Assembly: GCA_947648905.1 (NCBI GenBank) | Contig: CANSPP010000006.1 | Coordinates: 34,763 to 98,762, forward strand | Reading direction: 5' to 3' | Source of the DNA: an uncultured Clostridium sp. | GTDB lineage: Bacteria; Bacillota; Clostridia; TANB77; CAG-508 | DNA: 64,000 nucleotides | Shown here: positions 17,690-27,639 of the stretch, one piece after another | Layout: the number at the start of each line of letters is the position of its first letter | Numbering within the stretch: the first letter of the stretch is position 1 | Made by a program: the position numbers and the translations under genes | The notes under the pieces: model-generated | The model's input: the letters and a program-made list of their open reading frames with translations, nothing else | The model's database searches: none | Told to the model about the DNA's origin: nothing

Positions 17690-17772
17690 TATATTTTTAT
17701 TTTCCTGACCGGCTAGTTTATTGATTTTGCGTAATTTGATTTATATAATTAGGCAAAAGGAGGCGTATTAAA

Positions 17773-18321
17773 ATGTCAGAAAACATAAAAAAATTAGCAA
17801 ACAGTATAAGCATTAATTGGTCTTTGATATTTACTTTACTAATTGCATCTTTTGTAATTGCAGTATCTTCACAAATATCAATTCCATTACCTAATGGTGT
17901 ACCTATGACGCTACAAACTTTTAGTGTTGCACTAGTTGGATGTTGCTTATACAAAAACAACAAAGGATTAAAATCAATTATAGCTTATCTTTTTTTAGGA
18001 ATGATTGGTATGCCAGTCTTCGCACAAGGTAAAGGCGGCTTTACTAGCTTAATCGGTTTAACAGGTGGATTTTTAATTGGATTTATTTTTCTAGTTTATT
18101 TTTGCCAAAAGGCTAAAATTTGTAAATCTGCTTGGACTAAAGTTTCATTTGCTTTAATTGGTTTGATTTTATTACACGTATTTGGTGTTTTACAATATAG
18201 CATTTTAACTGGTATGAGTTTTATAAATGCTACTTGCTTAGTTTCTATACCATTTTTACTTAAAGATAGCTTATCTGTTTTATTAGCATTACTGGTTTCT
18301 AGCAAGTTAAAGGTTAATTAA
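17773..18321 (+). CDS. bioY: Biotin transporter BioY (ECF S-component)
   Basis: 182 residues, six membrane segments. SQISIPLPNGVPMTLQTFSV near residues 35-55 and GMIGMPVFAQGKGG(F)TSLIGLTGG are the BioY hallmarks. It captures biotin and works with a shared ECF energising module not seen here. Together with the biotin-dependent acetyl-CoA carboxylase and BirA below, and no biotin synthesis genes in view, it suggests dependence on external biotin. AAAGGAGG precedes the ATG. I see no BirA-type operator upstream. Confidence 0.93.
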   Translation: MSENIKKLANSISINWSLIFTLLIASFVIAVSSQISIPLPNGVPMTLQTFSVALVGCCLYKNNKGLKSIIAYLFLGMIGMPVFAQGKGGFTSLIGLTGGFLIGFIFLVYFCQKAKICKSAWTKVSFALIGLILLHVFGVLQYSILTGMSFINATCLVSIPFLLKDSLSVLLALLVSSKLKVN

Positions 18322-18327
18322 AAAATT

Positions 18328-18352
18328 AGGGCTTGATTACTTTTCAAGCCCT
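18328..18352. terminator. Terminator between bioY and the DUF218 gene
   Basis: AGGGCTTG/CAAGCCCT hairpin followed by T-rich sequence; the genes converge here so it may serve both. Confidence 0.8.
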
Positions 18353-18358
18353 TTATAT

Positions 18359-19027
18359 TTAATCTTCTATTTTATCATTAGTCGCATTTCCATCACCATT
18401 AACAGGAATTGTATCTCCCAAAAAAGTAGGTTCTGGTTTAAATATACATTTTACAAAATCCTTATTTCTTGCCAATATTTCTCTAATTTCTCTATATGTA
18501 GCTCCCTCATATTTTCTTGGATCAGAAGCAACGCCATAAGCTTCTAAACCTAACTGATTTGCTATATATAATGCTCTGTACAAGTGATATTTTTGTGTAA
18601 CTATAACAATTTTTTTAGCCTCAAAAATTTCTTTTGCTCTGTATATACTTTCATAAGAAGAAAAACCTGCGTGATCCATAAAAATATTTTCTGATGGTAC
18701 TCCTTTTTCTATTGCAAATTTTTTCATTATATTTACTTCGTCATAATCTTCTCTCCCGTGGTCCCCACTCATTATTATTTTTGTTGATACATTGTTCTTA
18801 TATAATTCTATGGCTTGTAACAATCTATCTTCTAACATATGGCTTGGTTTATCTCCAAATATTCCTGCTCCTAATACAATTATACAATCAATGTCTCTTA
18901 ACTTACTATAATCACCATTTTCTATAATTTGATTTTTTGTTGTTGCTTTTACATATTGATTTATTGTTATCACTAATATTGTTATAATTGCTATTACTAT
19001 TATTATGGTTATTATTATTTTTTTCAT
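18359..19027 (-). CDS. DUF218 / SanA-YdcF-type membrane-anchored protein
   Basis: 222 residues: one N-terminal membrane anchor (4-25), then the DUF218 domain with DIDCIIVLGAGIFGDKPSHML, MSGDHGREDYDE and VIVTQKYHLYRALYIAN. The family includes SanA (vancomycin exclusion) and ElyC, linked to envelope integrity and lipid-carrier metabolism. The acidic Asn/Asp-rich C-terminus (NGDGNATNDKIED) is ordinary. Precise role unknown. Confidence 0.85.
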   Translation of the reverse strand: MKKIIITIIIVIAIITILVITINQYVKATTKNQIIENGDYSKLRDIDCIIVLGAGIFGDKPSHMLEDRLLQAIELYKNNVSTKIIMSGDHGREDYDEVNIMKKFAIEKGVPSENIFMDHAGFSSYESIYRAKEIFEAKKIVIVTQKYHLYRALYIANQLGLEAYGVASDPRKYEGATYREIREILARNKDFVKCIFKPEPTFLGDTIPVNGDGNATNDKIED

Positions 19028-19082
19028 TATTCCACCTACTTTTATTTATCGTTTAAGTTTATTCTACCATATGTTAATAAAA

Positions 19083-19120
19083 AAATAAAGAACATAATTG
19101 TTTAATTATGTCCTTTATTT
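19083..19120 (-). terminator. Terminator of the fatty-acid operon
   Basis: AAAGaaCATAATT/AATTATGtcCTTT hairpin with T-run on the reverse strand, just after fabI. Confidence 0.8.
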
Positions 19121-19128
19121 CAACTTAA

Positions 19129-19902
19129 TTATACACCCATAATATTATAACCACTATCAGCATAAATAACTTGCCCAGTAATTGCTTCTGACATTGAGCT
19201 TAGCAAAAATGTAGCAACATTACCAACTTGAACAGTAGTTACATTTCTATGTAAAGGAGCTCTTTTTTCAACTTCTGTTAATATTGAACCGAAGTCTTTA
19301 ATTCCTTTTGCCGATAAAGTTTTAATTGGTCCTGCTGATACTGCATTTACTCTTATTCCTTCTCTTCCAAGGTTTTCTGCTAAGTATCTAACACTTGATT
19401 CTAGTGCAGCTTTTGCAATTCCCATTACATTATAACCTTCTAACACTTTTGTTGAGCCGTGATATGTTAATGTAAGTAAACTTGCATCTTCATTTAGCAT
19501 ATCTAGTTCTTTTGCTGTTCTTGCGGCTAATACAAATGAATATGCACTTACATCATTTGCGTGACTAAATCCTTCTTTACTTGTATAAATGAAATCGTTA
19601 TGTAGATCTTCTGTGTTTGCGTGTGCTATTGCGTGAACTATTCCATCTAGCTTTCCATTTTCTTCTTTTATCTTTGTAAATATTTCTTTTACTATTTCGT
19701 CTTGTGATGCATCGTTTAATGCATATGTTTTCCTTCCTTCAAATTCACTTGTTAACTCATCAATTTTCTCTTTATTGTCTTCTCCTACATATGTAAATAT
19801 TAATTTTGCCCCATTTTCATATGCTGATTTTGCTATTCCATATGCAATGCTCCATTTATTTCTTATTCCCATTATTAATATTGTTTTATCTTTTAAAATC
19901 AT
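19129..19902 (-). CDS. fabI: Enoyl-ACP reductase (NADH)
   Basis: 257 residues. Catalyses the last step of each elongation cycle in type II fatty acid synthesis. N-terminal LIMGIRNKWSIAYGIAKSAYE is the FabI form of the nucleotide-binding loop, and the catalytic Tyr/Lys are in GYNVMGIAKAALESSVRY. Last gene of the operon, 55 bases after accA. FabI rather than FabK is somewhat unusual for Clostridia. No frameshift. Confidence 0.95.
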   Translation of the reverse strand: MILKDKTILIMGIRNKWSIAYGIAKSAYENGAKLIFTYVGEDNKEKIDELTSEFEGRKTYALNDASQDEIVKEIFTKIKEENGKLDGIVHAIAHANTEDLHNDFIYTSKEGFSHANDVSAYSFVLAARTAKELDMLNEDASLLTLTYHGSTKVLEGYNVMGIAKAALESSVRYLAENLGREGIRVNAVSAGPIKTLSAKGIKDFGSILTEVEKRAPLHRNVTTVQVGNVATFLLSSMSEAITGQVIYADSGYNIMGV

Positions 19903-19957
19903 TTTATCCCTCCAAATTTAATTATTCTATAATTTTTCTTGTTTTATGTAATTTAAA

Positions 19958-20771
19958 TTAGCTATCTAGATTTATGTATTCTCCCATATTTCTAAATTTA
20001 TTATATCTTTGTTCTACAATTTGTTCTTTATCCATTTTAAGCATTTCAGAAATGCTAGATTTGATTTCTTTTTTCATACTATTTGCAATTTTTTCAAATG
20101 CCCCTTCGCTTGTTGGCTCTTTTATAATTTTATCTATTATGTTTAGTTCATATAAATCTTTTGCAGTTAGCTTCATCTTTTCTGCCGCTTCTTTATATCT
20201 TGAAGAATCTTTCCACAAAATACTGCTATAACCTTCTGGCGAAAGAATTGAATATATTGCATTTTCTATCATTAATACTTTATTTCCAACTCCAAGTGCT
20301 AAAGCTCCACCAGATGAACCTTCTCCTATTACAATTGCAATTATTGGTACTTCTAATCTTGCCATCTCAAACATTGATTTAGCAATTGCTTCTCCGTTGA
20401 CCTCTTTCTTCTGCGCCTATTCCTGGGTATGCTCCTTTTGTGTCTATAAAAGTTATTACTGGTCTGTTAAATTTTTCAGCTTGTTTCATAAATCTTATTG
20501 CTTTTCTATAACTTTCAGGGTTTGGCATTCCAAAATTTCTTTCAATATTCTCCTTGGTTGTTCTTCCTTTCTGCTCTGCTATTATTGTAAAGTTTTGATT
20601 TCCAATTCTTCCTAGTCCACATACTATTGACTTATCATCTTTAAAATTTCTATCTCCGTGTAATTCAATAAATTCGTCAAATATTTCTTCTATGTAGTCT
20701 AATGCTGTTTTTCTTTTTGGGTTTCTTGCAATTTCTACTCTTTCCCAAGCCGATATTTCTGTATTTGCCAT
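19958..20771 (-). CDS. accA: Acetyl-CoA carboxylase carboxyltransferase alpha, one +1 frameshift site
   Basis: Skipping the C of the sense-strand CGG (plus-strand 20394-20396) joins the two halves: ...[28 protein letters not shown]..., the invariant AccA sequence. The joined protein is 270 residues with the crotonase-like core [19 protein letters not shown]. Unshifted translation gives RRSNC* after GQ. The span minus one base is divisible by three. The ATG overlaps the accD stop by one base (TAATG), so the subunits are translationally coupled. AccA is essential for fatty acid synthesis, so the shift must be efficient. Confidence 0.92.
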
Positions 20772-21619
20772 TATTTTTCGCCTCCTTTATGAAAGCTGAT
20801 TAATGTTGATAGTGTATTTTTCAAGTCTTTTCTTTCAACTATTTTGTCAATAAAACCATGTTCTAGTAAAAACTCAGCTGTTTGAAAGCCTTCTGGTAAC
20901 GACTCTCCTATTGTTTGTTCTATAACTCTTTGTCCTGCAAATCCTATCATTGCACCTGGTTCTGCTAAAACAATGTCTCCCAAGCTTGCAAATGATGCTG
21001 TTACGCCACCATATGTTGGGTCTGTTAATACTGATATATATAGCAAACCTGCTTTATCTAGTTTTGTTAAAGCTGATGTTGTTTTTGCCATTTGCATTAA
21101 TGAGATAATTCCTTCTTGCATTCTTGCACCACCTGATGCTGCAAATATTATTAATGGTAGTTTTCTTTTTATTGCTTCTTCAACTGCATTAGTTATTTTT
21201 TCTCCAACAACAATTCCCATACTTCCCATTAAAAATCCACTATCCATTATGCATATTACAACTTCTTCTCCATTTATTTTACCAGTTCCTGTTGCTACTG
21301 CTTCTTCAATTCCTGTTTTTTCTCTTAGCGTCTTCAATTTTTTTGGATAATCTTCTAATCCAAGTGGATTATTTGTTTCTATATTTATGTCAAATTTTTT
21401 ATATGTATCTTTGTCTATTATTGATTCTAATCTTTTATTTATATGCATTCTAAAATAATGTCCACAGTTAGGACAAACACTTAAGTTTTCCCTTAATGTT
21501 TCTTTGTAGATTATTTCTTTACATTTTTCGCATTTTGCCCATTTTCCAACTGGTATGTCTATTTTCGTTTTCTTGTTTTTCTCTGGCAAATTCCTCTTTT
21601 TTATTTTATCAACAATCAT
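20771..21619 (-). CDS. accD: Acetyl-CoA carboxylase carboxyltransferase beta
   Basis: 282 residues. Zinc finger CEKCKEII...CPNCGHYF (about 30-58), then the carboxyltransferase core with [20 protein letters not shown] and [16 protein letters not shown]. It pairs with AccA to transfer the carboxyl group from biotin to acetyl-CoA. One-base overlap with accA, 51 bases after accC. Confidence 0.96.
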   Translation of the reverse strand: MIVDKIKKRNLPEKNKKTKIDIPVGKWAKCEKCKEIIYKETLRENLSVCPNCGHYFRMHINKRLESIIDKDTYKKFDINIETNNPLGLEDYPKKLKTLREKTGIEEAVATGTGKINGEEVVICIMDSGFLMGSMGIVVGEKITNAVEEAIKRKLPLIIFAASGGARMQEGIISLMQMAKTTSALTKLDKAGLLYISVLTDPTYGGVTASFASLGDIVLAEPGAMIGFAGQRVIEQTIGESLPEGFQTAEFLLEHGFIDKIVERKDLKNTLSTLISFHKGGEK

Positions 21620-21669
21620 TTCTATAACCTCTCTATCGTGCTTATGATATTACATATCTTAAACTCAGT

Positions 21670-23010
21670 TTAATTGTTCATTTTTTTCTCAATAAACGAT
21701 GTGTCAAAATTTCCTCTAATAAAGTCAGGATTTCTTATAATTTCAAACAAGAAGTCTCTATTAGTTTCCACACCTTCAATAACTAATTCTTCTAAAGCCC
21801 TTTTCATCTTGCTAACAGCCTCATTTCTATTTGCTCCAAACACAATAATTTTAGCTATCATTGAATCATAATTAGGTGGAATTGTATAACCTTCATAAAT
21901 AGCAGAATCAATTCTTATTCCATTTCCACCAGGCAAATTAAGTCCTGTGATTTTCCCTGGACAAGGCATAAACTTCTTTTTAGGATTTTCTGCATTTATT
22001 CTACATTCTATTGAATGTCCTTTAAATTCAACATCTTTTTGTTTTATCTTTAATTCTTCACCTGCTGCAATTTTAATTTGACTTTTTACAATATCAATAC
22101 CTGTACGCATTTCCGTAATTGGATGTTCTACTTGAATTCTAGTGTTCATTTCCATAAAGTAGAAATTCTTATCACTATCTACTAAAAATTCCACAGTTCC
22201 ACAGCTTGAATAATTTGCAACTTTTGCTGCTTTTACTGCTGCTTCTCCCATCTTCTTTCTAAGCTTATCATCTACTGCTGTTGATGGTGTTTCTTCTATC
22301 ATTTTTTGATGATTTCTTTGAATTGAACAATCTCTTTCGCCTAAATGAATAACATTTCCGTGTTCATCTGCTAAAATTTGTATCTCAACATGCCTAGGAT
22401 TTTTAACAAACTTTTCTATGTAAATCTCATCATCATTAAAAGATATCTTAGCTTCCTGCTTTACAATATTATAATTATCTTCTAACTCTTGTTTATTATT
22501 TGCAATTCTTATACCCTTTCCACCGCCACCTGCTGCAGCTTTTAGCATTACAGGATATCCTATTTTCTCTGCAATTTTTATTGCAGCATCCACATTTTCA
22601 ACACTTCCATCAGAACCTGGAATTACTGGAACACCAGCTTCCTTCATCAATTCCTTTGCATTAGACTTATTACCTAACAAATCAATAACATCTGAAGAAG
22701 GTCCTATAAATTTAATATTAGACTCTTCACAAATCTTAGCAAACTGCGAATTTTCTGACAAAAATCCAAAACCTGGATGTATACTATCAGCCTTTGTTAT
22801 ACACGCTGCCTCAATAATATTTTTCATATTCAAATAACTCTTTGTAGGCACAGCAGGCCCAATACAAACAGCCTCATCAGCAAGTCTGGTATGCAAACCA
22901 TCCTTATCAGCTTCTGAATAAACAGCAACTGTTTTTATATTCATCTCTTTACACGCTCTAATAATCCTTACAGCAATCTCTCCACGATTTGCAATTAAAA
23001 TCTTATTCAT
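21670..23010 (-). CDS. accC: Biotin carboxylase
   Basis: 446 residues from ATG 23010 (GGAGGAAG upstream, [16 protein letters not shown]). The frame is open to 23103 but that part is a translated hairpin element in the leader and is not used. ATP-grasp motifs: [13 protein letters not shown], the [13 protein letters not shown] region and [13 protein letters not shown]. It carboxylates the biotin on AccB using ATP and bicarbonate. Confidence 0.96.
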   Translation of the reverse strand: MNKILIANRGEIAVRIIRACKEMNIKTVAVYSEADKDGLHTRLADEAVCIGPAVPTKSYLNMKNIIEAACITKADSIHPGFGFLSENSQFAKICEESNIKFIGPSSDVIDLLGNKSNAKELMKEAGVPVIPGSDGSVENVDAAIKIAEKIGYPVMLKAAAGGGGKGIRIANNKQELEDNYNIVKQEAKISFNDDEIYIEKFVKNPRHVEIQILADEHGNVIHLGERDCSIQRNHQKMIEETPSTAVDDKLRKKMGEAAVKAAKVANYSSCGTVEFLVDSDKNFYFMEMNTRIQVEHPITEMRTGIDIVKSQIKIAAGEELKIKQKDVEFKGHSIECRINAENPKKKFMPCPGKITGLNLPGGNGIRIDSAIYEGYTIPPNYDSMIAKIIVFGANRNEAVSKMKRALEELVIEGVETNRDFLFEIIRNPDFIRGNFDTSFIEKKMNN

Positions 23011-23031
23011 TTTGCTTTCTTCCTCCTTTTG

Positions 23032-23062
23032 TGTCCAATTGGGGACGTTTCCTTTTTGGACA
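23032..23062. repeat. Hairpin element, TGTCCAA arms (accC leader, copy 1)
   Basis: Complete copy with GGGGACGTTTCC loop, 22 bases upstream of the accC start. Confidence 0.75.
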
Positions 23063-23096
23063 TATTCATTTGGAAACATCTCTCTTTTATACAAAA

Positions 23097-23127
23097 TGTC
23101 CAATTAAGAAACGTCCCCAATTGGACA
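23097..23127. repeat. Hairpin element, TGTCCAA arms (accC leader, copy 2)
   Basis: Complete copy in opposite orientation to the one at 23032. The pair forms a 96-bp composite inverted repeat between fabZ and accC, in the middle of the operon, where it could process or attenuate the mRNA. Confidence 0.75.
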
Positions 23128-23129
23128 TT

Positions 23130-23552
23130 TTATACTAGTGCAAATGTTAGCTCTCCTTTTGCTGCAATTTTTCCGTCTACTGTTGCTATTGCCTCACCTA
23201 CACCTATTGGTCCTTTTCTTTTTATTATGCTTACTTCTAATTTTAAAGTATCTCCTGGCACTACCATTTTTTTGAATTTCATTTTGTCTATTCCTCCGAA
23301 TAGTGCGTTTTTTCCTTTGTTTTCTTCCATTGATAGTATTGCTACTGCTCCTGTTTGAGCTAAACTTTCTGCAATTAGAACTCCTGGCATTATTGGATTT
23401 CCTGGAAAGTGCCCTTTAAAGTACCATTCATCTTCTCTTACTTTTTTATAAGCTATTGCACTTTCTCCTGGTGTGAATTCTTCTACTTCATCTATCATTA
23501 GAAATGGGTCTCTTTGTGGTATTATTTTTTCAATTTCTTCTTTTCCTAACAT
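23130..23552 (-). CDS. fabZ: 3-hydroxyacyl-ACP dehydratase
   Basis: 140 residues, hot-dog fold. Catalytic His and Glu are in HFPGNPIMPGVLIAESLAQ. Dehydrates 3-hydroxyacyl-ACP in the elongation cycle. 16 bases after accB. Length and N-terminal KIIPQRDPFLMIDEV are typical. Confidence 0.96.
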   Translation of the reverse strand: MLGKEEIEKIIPQRDPFLMIDEVEEFTPGESAIAYKKVREDEWYFKGHFPGNPIMPGVLIAESLAQTGAVAILSMEENKGKNALFGGIDKMKFKKMVVPGDTLKLEVSIIKRKGPIGVGEAIATVDGKIAAKGELTFALV

Positions 23553-23568
23553 AAATTTTTCCTTTCGC

Positions 23569-24027
23569 TTATATTTCTATTTCAAATAGAGGTGTTCCAT
23601 ATTCTACTGTTTTTCCATCTTCTATAAGTATTTTTACTATTTTTCCTGTATATTCTGATTCTATTTCATTCATTAGTTTCATCGCTTCTATTATGCAAAG
23701 TGTGTCACCTTTTTTTACTTCTTTTCCTAATTCTACATAAGCGTCAGCTGTTGGTGATGGCTTTGAATAAAATGTTCCTACCATTGGTGATTTTACTGTT
23801 TTTATGTTTTCGTTTACTTTTTCTTGTTGGTGATTTTCTTGACTTGACTCGCTACTTGCTTCTTGTGCTACTTCTTGTTTTACTATATTTTCTTGAGCTT
23901 GTGTTACTACTATTTTTTCTTCTTTTGCCATACTAATTTTTGTACCATCTGGAAAGTCTATGCTTATAGATGATAGTTTTGAATTTCCCATATCGTCTAT
24001 TAATTGTTTTATTTTTTCATATTCCAT
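23569..24027 (-). CDS. accB: Biotin carboxyl carrier protein
   Basis: 152 residues: N-terminal helix-rich segment, a Gln/Ser/Glu-rich linker (about 45-75), then the biotinyl domain with the target lysine in [13 protein letters not shown]. AccB is biotinylated by the BirA domain encoded upstream in the same operon and carries carboxybiotin between AccC and AccAD. Confidence 0.95.
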   Translation of the reverse strand: MEYEKIKQLIDDMGNSKLSSISIDFPDGTKISMAKEEKIVVTQAQENIVKQEVAQEASSESSQENHQQEKVNENIKTVKSPMVGTFYSKPSPTADAYVELGKEVKKGDTLCIIEAMKLMNEIESEYTGKIVKILIEDGKTVEYGTPLFEIEI

Positions 24028-24086
24028 TTTTTCGTTGTATGAGCTATTTAATAGTTTAAATACTCATATTCTCCTTTCTTACTTTT

Positions 24087-25319
24087 TTAAATCTTTCTTA
24101 ATATGATACTTGCATTATGTCCGCCAAATCCCAATGAGTTTGACATTACTGTTTCTACTTTTGCTTTTACAATTTCATTTGGTGTTATGTCAAGGTCGCA
24201 TTCTTCGTCTTTTACCTTGTAATTTATAGTTGGCGGAATAATTTGCTCTTCAATTGCTTTAACACTAAATATTGCTTCAATTGCTCCTGCTGCACCCAAT
24301 AGATGACCTGTATTTCCTTTTGTTGAACTTACTTTTACTTTTTTACTTGCTTCTCCAAAAGCCTTTTTTATAGCCATAGTTTCTGTAGTATCATTTAGAT
24401 GTGTTGATGTTCCGTGAGCATTTATGTAATCTATTTCTTCTGGCTTAATATTAGCATCTTCAATAGCTCTTTTCATAGCATTTGCTCCGCCATTTCCTTC
24501 TGGATCTGGAGATGTTATATGATATGCATCTGTTGTAGCTCCAAAACCTATTACTTCTGCATAAATCTTTGCATTTCTTTTTTTAGCATGTTCATACTCC
24601 TCTAATACAACCATTGCAGCACCTTCACCCATTACAAATCCATTTCTTTCTTTATCAAATGGGATACTTGCTCTTGTTTTATCTTCTGAACTAGATAGCG
24701 CTTTCATATTTTCAAAGCCTGCAATTCCAAGCTCACATATAGCTGCCTCTGTTCCTCCTGCTATAATTGCATCTTCTGAACCATATTTTATTGTTTTATA
24801 AGCTTCACCAATTGCATGTGTAGATGACGCACAAGCTGTTACTATTGATATTGACTCACCCTTTAATCCTAAATCAATTGAAATATTTCCTGCTGGCATA
24901 TTAGAAATTGCCATTGGAATAAACATCGGTGAAACCCTTTTATTTCCTTTTTCACATCTTATTGTTGCTTGTTCTTGAATCGTTATTAAACCACCAATTC
25001 CTGAACTTACAAAAATTCCAACTCTATTAAAATCTGTATTATCTTCTGAAATTCCGCTATCTTTTAAAGCTTCCCTCGCTCCAATAATTGCAAATTGAGA
25101 ACATCTATCTAACCTTTTAGCTTGTTTTGCTTCAAAATGTTCCAATGCATCATAATTTTTAACTTCACCAGCTAAACTAGTTTTAAAACCTGTAGTATCA
25201 AACAATGAAATCTTATCAATTCCACATTTCTTATTTTTAATCGATTCCCAATTTTCTTCAACTGTATTTCCAATTGGACTTATAGCTCCTAAACCTGTTA
25301 TTACAACTCTTCTTTCCAT
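24087..25319 (-). CDS. fabF: 3-oxoacyl-ACP synthase II
   Basis: 410 residues. Condensing-enzyme triad: Cys in VTACASSTHAIG, His in NAHGTSTHLNDTTE and His in TKGNTGHLLGAAG. Elongates acyl-ACP with malonyl-ACP. No fabH or acpP is seen in the window, so these must be elsewhere. Confidence 0.96.
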   Translation of the reverse strand: MERRVVITGLGAISPIGNTVEENWESIKNKKCGIDKISLFDTTGFKTSLAGEVKNYDALEHFEAKQAKRLDRCSQFAIIGAREALKDSGISEDNTDFNRVGIFVSSGIGGLITIQEQATIRCEKGNKRVSPMFIPMAISNMPAGNISIDLGLKGESISIVTACASSTHAIGEAYKTIKYGSEDAIIAGGTEAAICELGIAGFENMKALSSSEDKTRASIPFDKERNGFVMGEGAAMVVLEEYEHAKKRNAKIYAEVIGFGATTDAYHITSPDPEGNGGANAMKRAIEDANIKPEEIDYINAHGTSTHLNDTTETMAIKKAFGEASKKVKVSSTKGNTGHLLGAAGAIEAIFSVKAIEEQIIPPTINYKVKDEECDLDITPNEIVKAKVETVMSNSLGFGGHNASIILRKI

Positions 25320-25331
25320 CTATTTTTCCTC

Positions 25332-26066
25332 CTACATTAGCATTCCGCCATCAACTTGAAGCACCTGCCCCGTAACATAACTACTATCATCAGATGCCAA
25401 AAACTTAACAACATTTGCTACATCTTCTGCTTTCCCCATTCTCTTTAAAGGAATATTTTTAGCAATTTCAGCCTTAACATCATCCTTTAAAATTGACGTC
25501 ATATCAGTTTCAATAAAACCTGGTGCAACTGCATTTACTAAAATATTTCTTGATGCTACTTCTTTTGCCAAGCTTTTTGTAAAACCAATTATCCCTGCTT
25601 TAGATGCTGAATAGTTTGTTTGCCCTGCATTTCCTGATATTCCTACTACTGATGAAATATTTATAATTCTTCCACTTCTTTTTTTCATCATATATGGAAC
25701 TACATTTTTAGTAACATTAAAAGTTCCTGTTAAATTTACATTTACAACACTTTCAAAATCTTCTTTTTGCATTCTCAAAATAAGCATATCTTTAGTTATT
25801 CCTGCATTGTTAACCAAAACATCAATTGCTCCAAATTCGTTTATTACTTCATCTACAAACCTTTTTGTATCTTCAAAATTTGAAACATCTCCTTGTACTG
25901 CTAAACATTTTACATTTTGTTCTTCTATTTCTCTTTTTGTGTTTTCTAATTCTTCATTTTCTTTTCTGTAATTTATTGCAATATTGTAACCTTCTTTTGC
26001 AAGTTTTATTGCAATTTGCTTTCCTATTCCACGTGTTGCACCTGTTATTAAAGCTACCTTACTCAT
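25332..26066 (-). CDS. fabG: 3-oxoacyl-ACP reductase
   Basis: 244 residues, SDR fold: ITGATRGIGK cofactor loop, NNAGIT, catalytic Ser/Tyr/Lys in ISSVVGISGNAGQTNYSASK. NADPH-dependent reduction of 3-oxoacyl-ACP. 12 bases upstream of fabF. Confidence 0.96.
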   Translation of the reverse strand: MSKVALITGATRGIGKQIAIKLAKEGYNIAINYRKENEELENTKREIEEQNVKCLAVQGDVSNFEDTKRFVDEVINEFGAIDVLVNNAGITKDMLILRMQKEDFESVVNVNLTGTFNVTKNVVPYMMKKRSGRIINISSVVGISGNAGQTNYSASKAGIIGFTKSLAKEVASRNILVNAVAPGFIETDMTSILKDDVKAEIAKNIPLKRMGKAEDVANVVKFLASDDSSYVTGQVLQVDGGMLM

Positions 26067-26097
26067 TTTATTTCCTCCTTACCTTTAATAATTTATT

Positions 26098-27621
26098 TTA
26101 TAAGCTTTTTAAAAGACTAATTGTTTCTTCTAATGTTTTTACATCATATATATTCAATATGTTAACTTCTCTATCCTGTTTTTCTCTTTTTACAAATCCT
26201 GATAATGTTTTTCCTGGTCCAATTTCTACAAATGTGTCTATTCCACTTTTTAACATTGTTTCTATTGTTTTTGAAAATCTAACTGGATTTACTATATGTT
26301 TCGCTAGAATTTCTTTTATGTCATCTTGTTCGGAATATGGCTCACCATCTAAATTCTTTATAACCTGTGAATCAAATGCATTGAATTCCACTTTTTCTAA
26401 TTCTGTTCTTAAAGCTTCTGAACTTTTTTGTAATTTTTCAGTATGAAATGGTCCTGCTGTGTTTAGAATTCTTACCTTTTTTGCTCCCGTTTCTTTTGCT
26501 ATTTTTTCTGCTTCTATAATTCCTTCTTCTTCCCCTGAAATAACTATCTGCTCTGTTGTATTAAAATTTGCAGGGACTACAAATTTTCCTTTTACTTTAT
26601 CGCAAACTTCTAATATTTGCTCTTCACTTAATCCAAAAATCGCAGCCATTTTCCAGTTTCCTTCTGGCAACAAGTTTTGCATATATTCTCCTCTTTTTTG
26701 GATAAGTTTTATTGCATTTTCATTTGTTAATGCTCCTCCACTTACTAATGCTGCATATTCTCCTAGGCTAAGTCCAGCAGACATTTGAGCTTTTATGTTA
26801 TTCTTTTTCAAGATTTCTAATATTGCTAAACTCATTGTTAATATTGCAGATTGAGTATTTTTAGTTTCATTTAAAACTTCTTCTTCTCCTTCAAAAGAAA
26901 TATGTGCTATGTCAACTCCTGTTAGTTCTTTTGCCAAATCATATATTTTTCTTGCCTCTTCATATTTTTCATAAATATCTTTCCCCATTCCTATTTTCTG
27001 AGTTCCTTGACCTGGAAATAAAAATCCAATTTTCATAATTTTCTCCTTTAAAATTTCTCTTTTATATAACTCTTTTTCAAATCTATTGCAAAATTCTGTT
27101 ATAAATTCTTTGCTATTAACTTCAACTTGAAATTCTTTTTTTATTGACGTCGCTATTTCTTTAATTTCTTCTGCAAATTCCTCTTGCATTGTATTTATAC
27201 CTATTCCAATAACTAAACACATAATTTTATTGCCAATTAATTTACTTTGCGTTAAAATTCCACCAATTTTTTTACCTTTATAAACTATGTCATTAGGTTC
27301 TTTTATATTAAGCAAAACGCCATACTTTTCTTTCATAATCTCTACAATACTTTTTGCAATTTCTATCGTTAGACCTTCTGTTTTTTCTATTTTACAATTA
27401 GTTTTAATAAAAAACGAAAATGCTATATTGTTTGGTTCGTCTGTATGCCACACTCTGCCGTGTGTGCCTTGCCCTTTAGTTTGTCTATCTGCCATAATTA
27501 AAGTTCCATTTGGTATTTCTTTTTCATATTGTCTCCATATTTCACTCTGAGTGGAGTCTATTTCTTGATAGTAACTAGCATTTCTACCTAATATTTTTGT
27601 ATTAAGTCCTGTTAATTGCAT
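26098..27621 (-). CDS. birA-fabD: BirA biotin ligase fused in frame to FabD malonyl-CoA:ACP transacylase
   Basis: One 507-residue frame. Residues 1-195 are a biotin-protein ligase without the N-terminal helix-turn-helix: YYQEIDSTQSEIWR, ADRQTKGQGTHGRVWH and the KIGGILTQSKL region. Residues 196-507 are a complete FabD (IGFLFPGQGTQKIGMG, GLSLGEYAALV with catalytic Ser, AGPFHTEKL with His). No stop separates them. An ATG at 27036 begins FabD exactly and has AAAGGAGA 6 bases upstream, so FabD may also be made alone (312 residues, normal size). The BirA part has no stop of its own, so BirA can only exist as the fusion unless processed. The ligase would modify AccB of the same operon. Lacking the DNA-binding domain, it is not a repressor. 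Confidence 0.9.
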   Translation of the reverse strand: MQLTGLNTKILGRNASYYQEIDSTQSEIWRQYEKEIPNGTLIMADRQTKGQGTHGRVWHTDEPNNIAFSFFIKTNCKIEKTEGLTIEIAKSIVEIMKEKYGVLLNIKEPNDIVYKGKKIGGILTQSKLIGNKIMCLVIGIGINTMQEEFAEEIKEIATSIKKEFQVEVNSKEFITEFCNRFEKELYKREILKEKIMKIGFLFPGQGTQKIGMGKDIYEKYEEARKIYDLAKELTGVDIAHISFEGEEEVLNETKNTQSAILTMSLAILEILKKNNIKAQMSAGLSLGEYAALVSGGALTNENAIKLIQKRGEYMQNLLPEGNWKMAAIFGLSEEQILEVCDKVKGKFVVPANFNTTEQIVISGEEEGIIEAEKIAKETGAKKVRILNTAGPFHTEKLQKSSEALRTELEKVEFNAFDSQVIKNLDGEPYSEQDDIKEILAKHIVNPVRFSKTIETMLKSGIDTFVEIGPGKTLSGFVKREKQDREVNILNIYDVKTLEETISLLKSL

Positions 27622-27639
27622 CTGACTTCTCCTAATTTT

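Noticed and set aside
17690-17772. BirA operator upstream of bioY
   Set aside because: No long inverted repeat of the BirA type is present and the BirA here lacks a DNA-binding domain.
23011-23103. Longer N-terminus of AccC
   Set aside because: It translates a hairpin element; the ATG at 23010 has GGAGG and begins the conserved [11 protein letters not shown].
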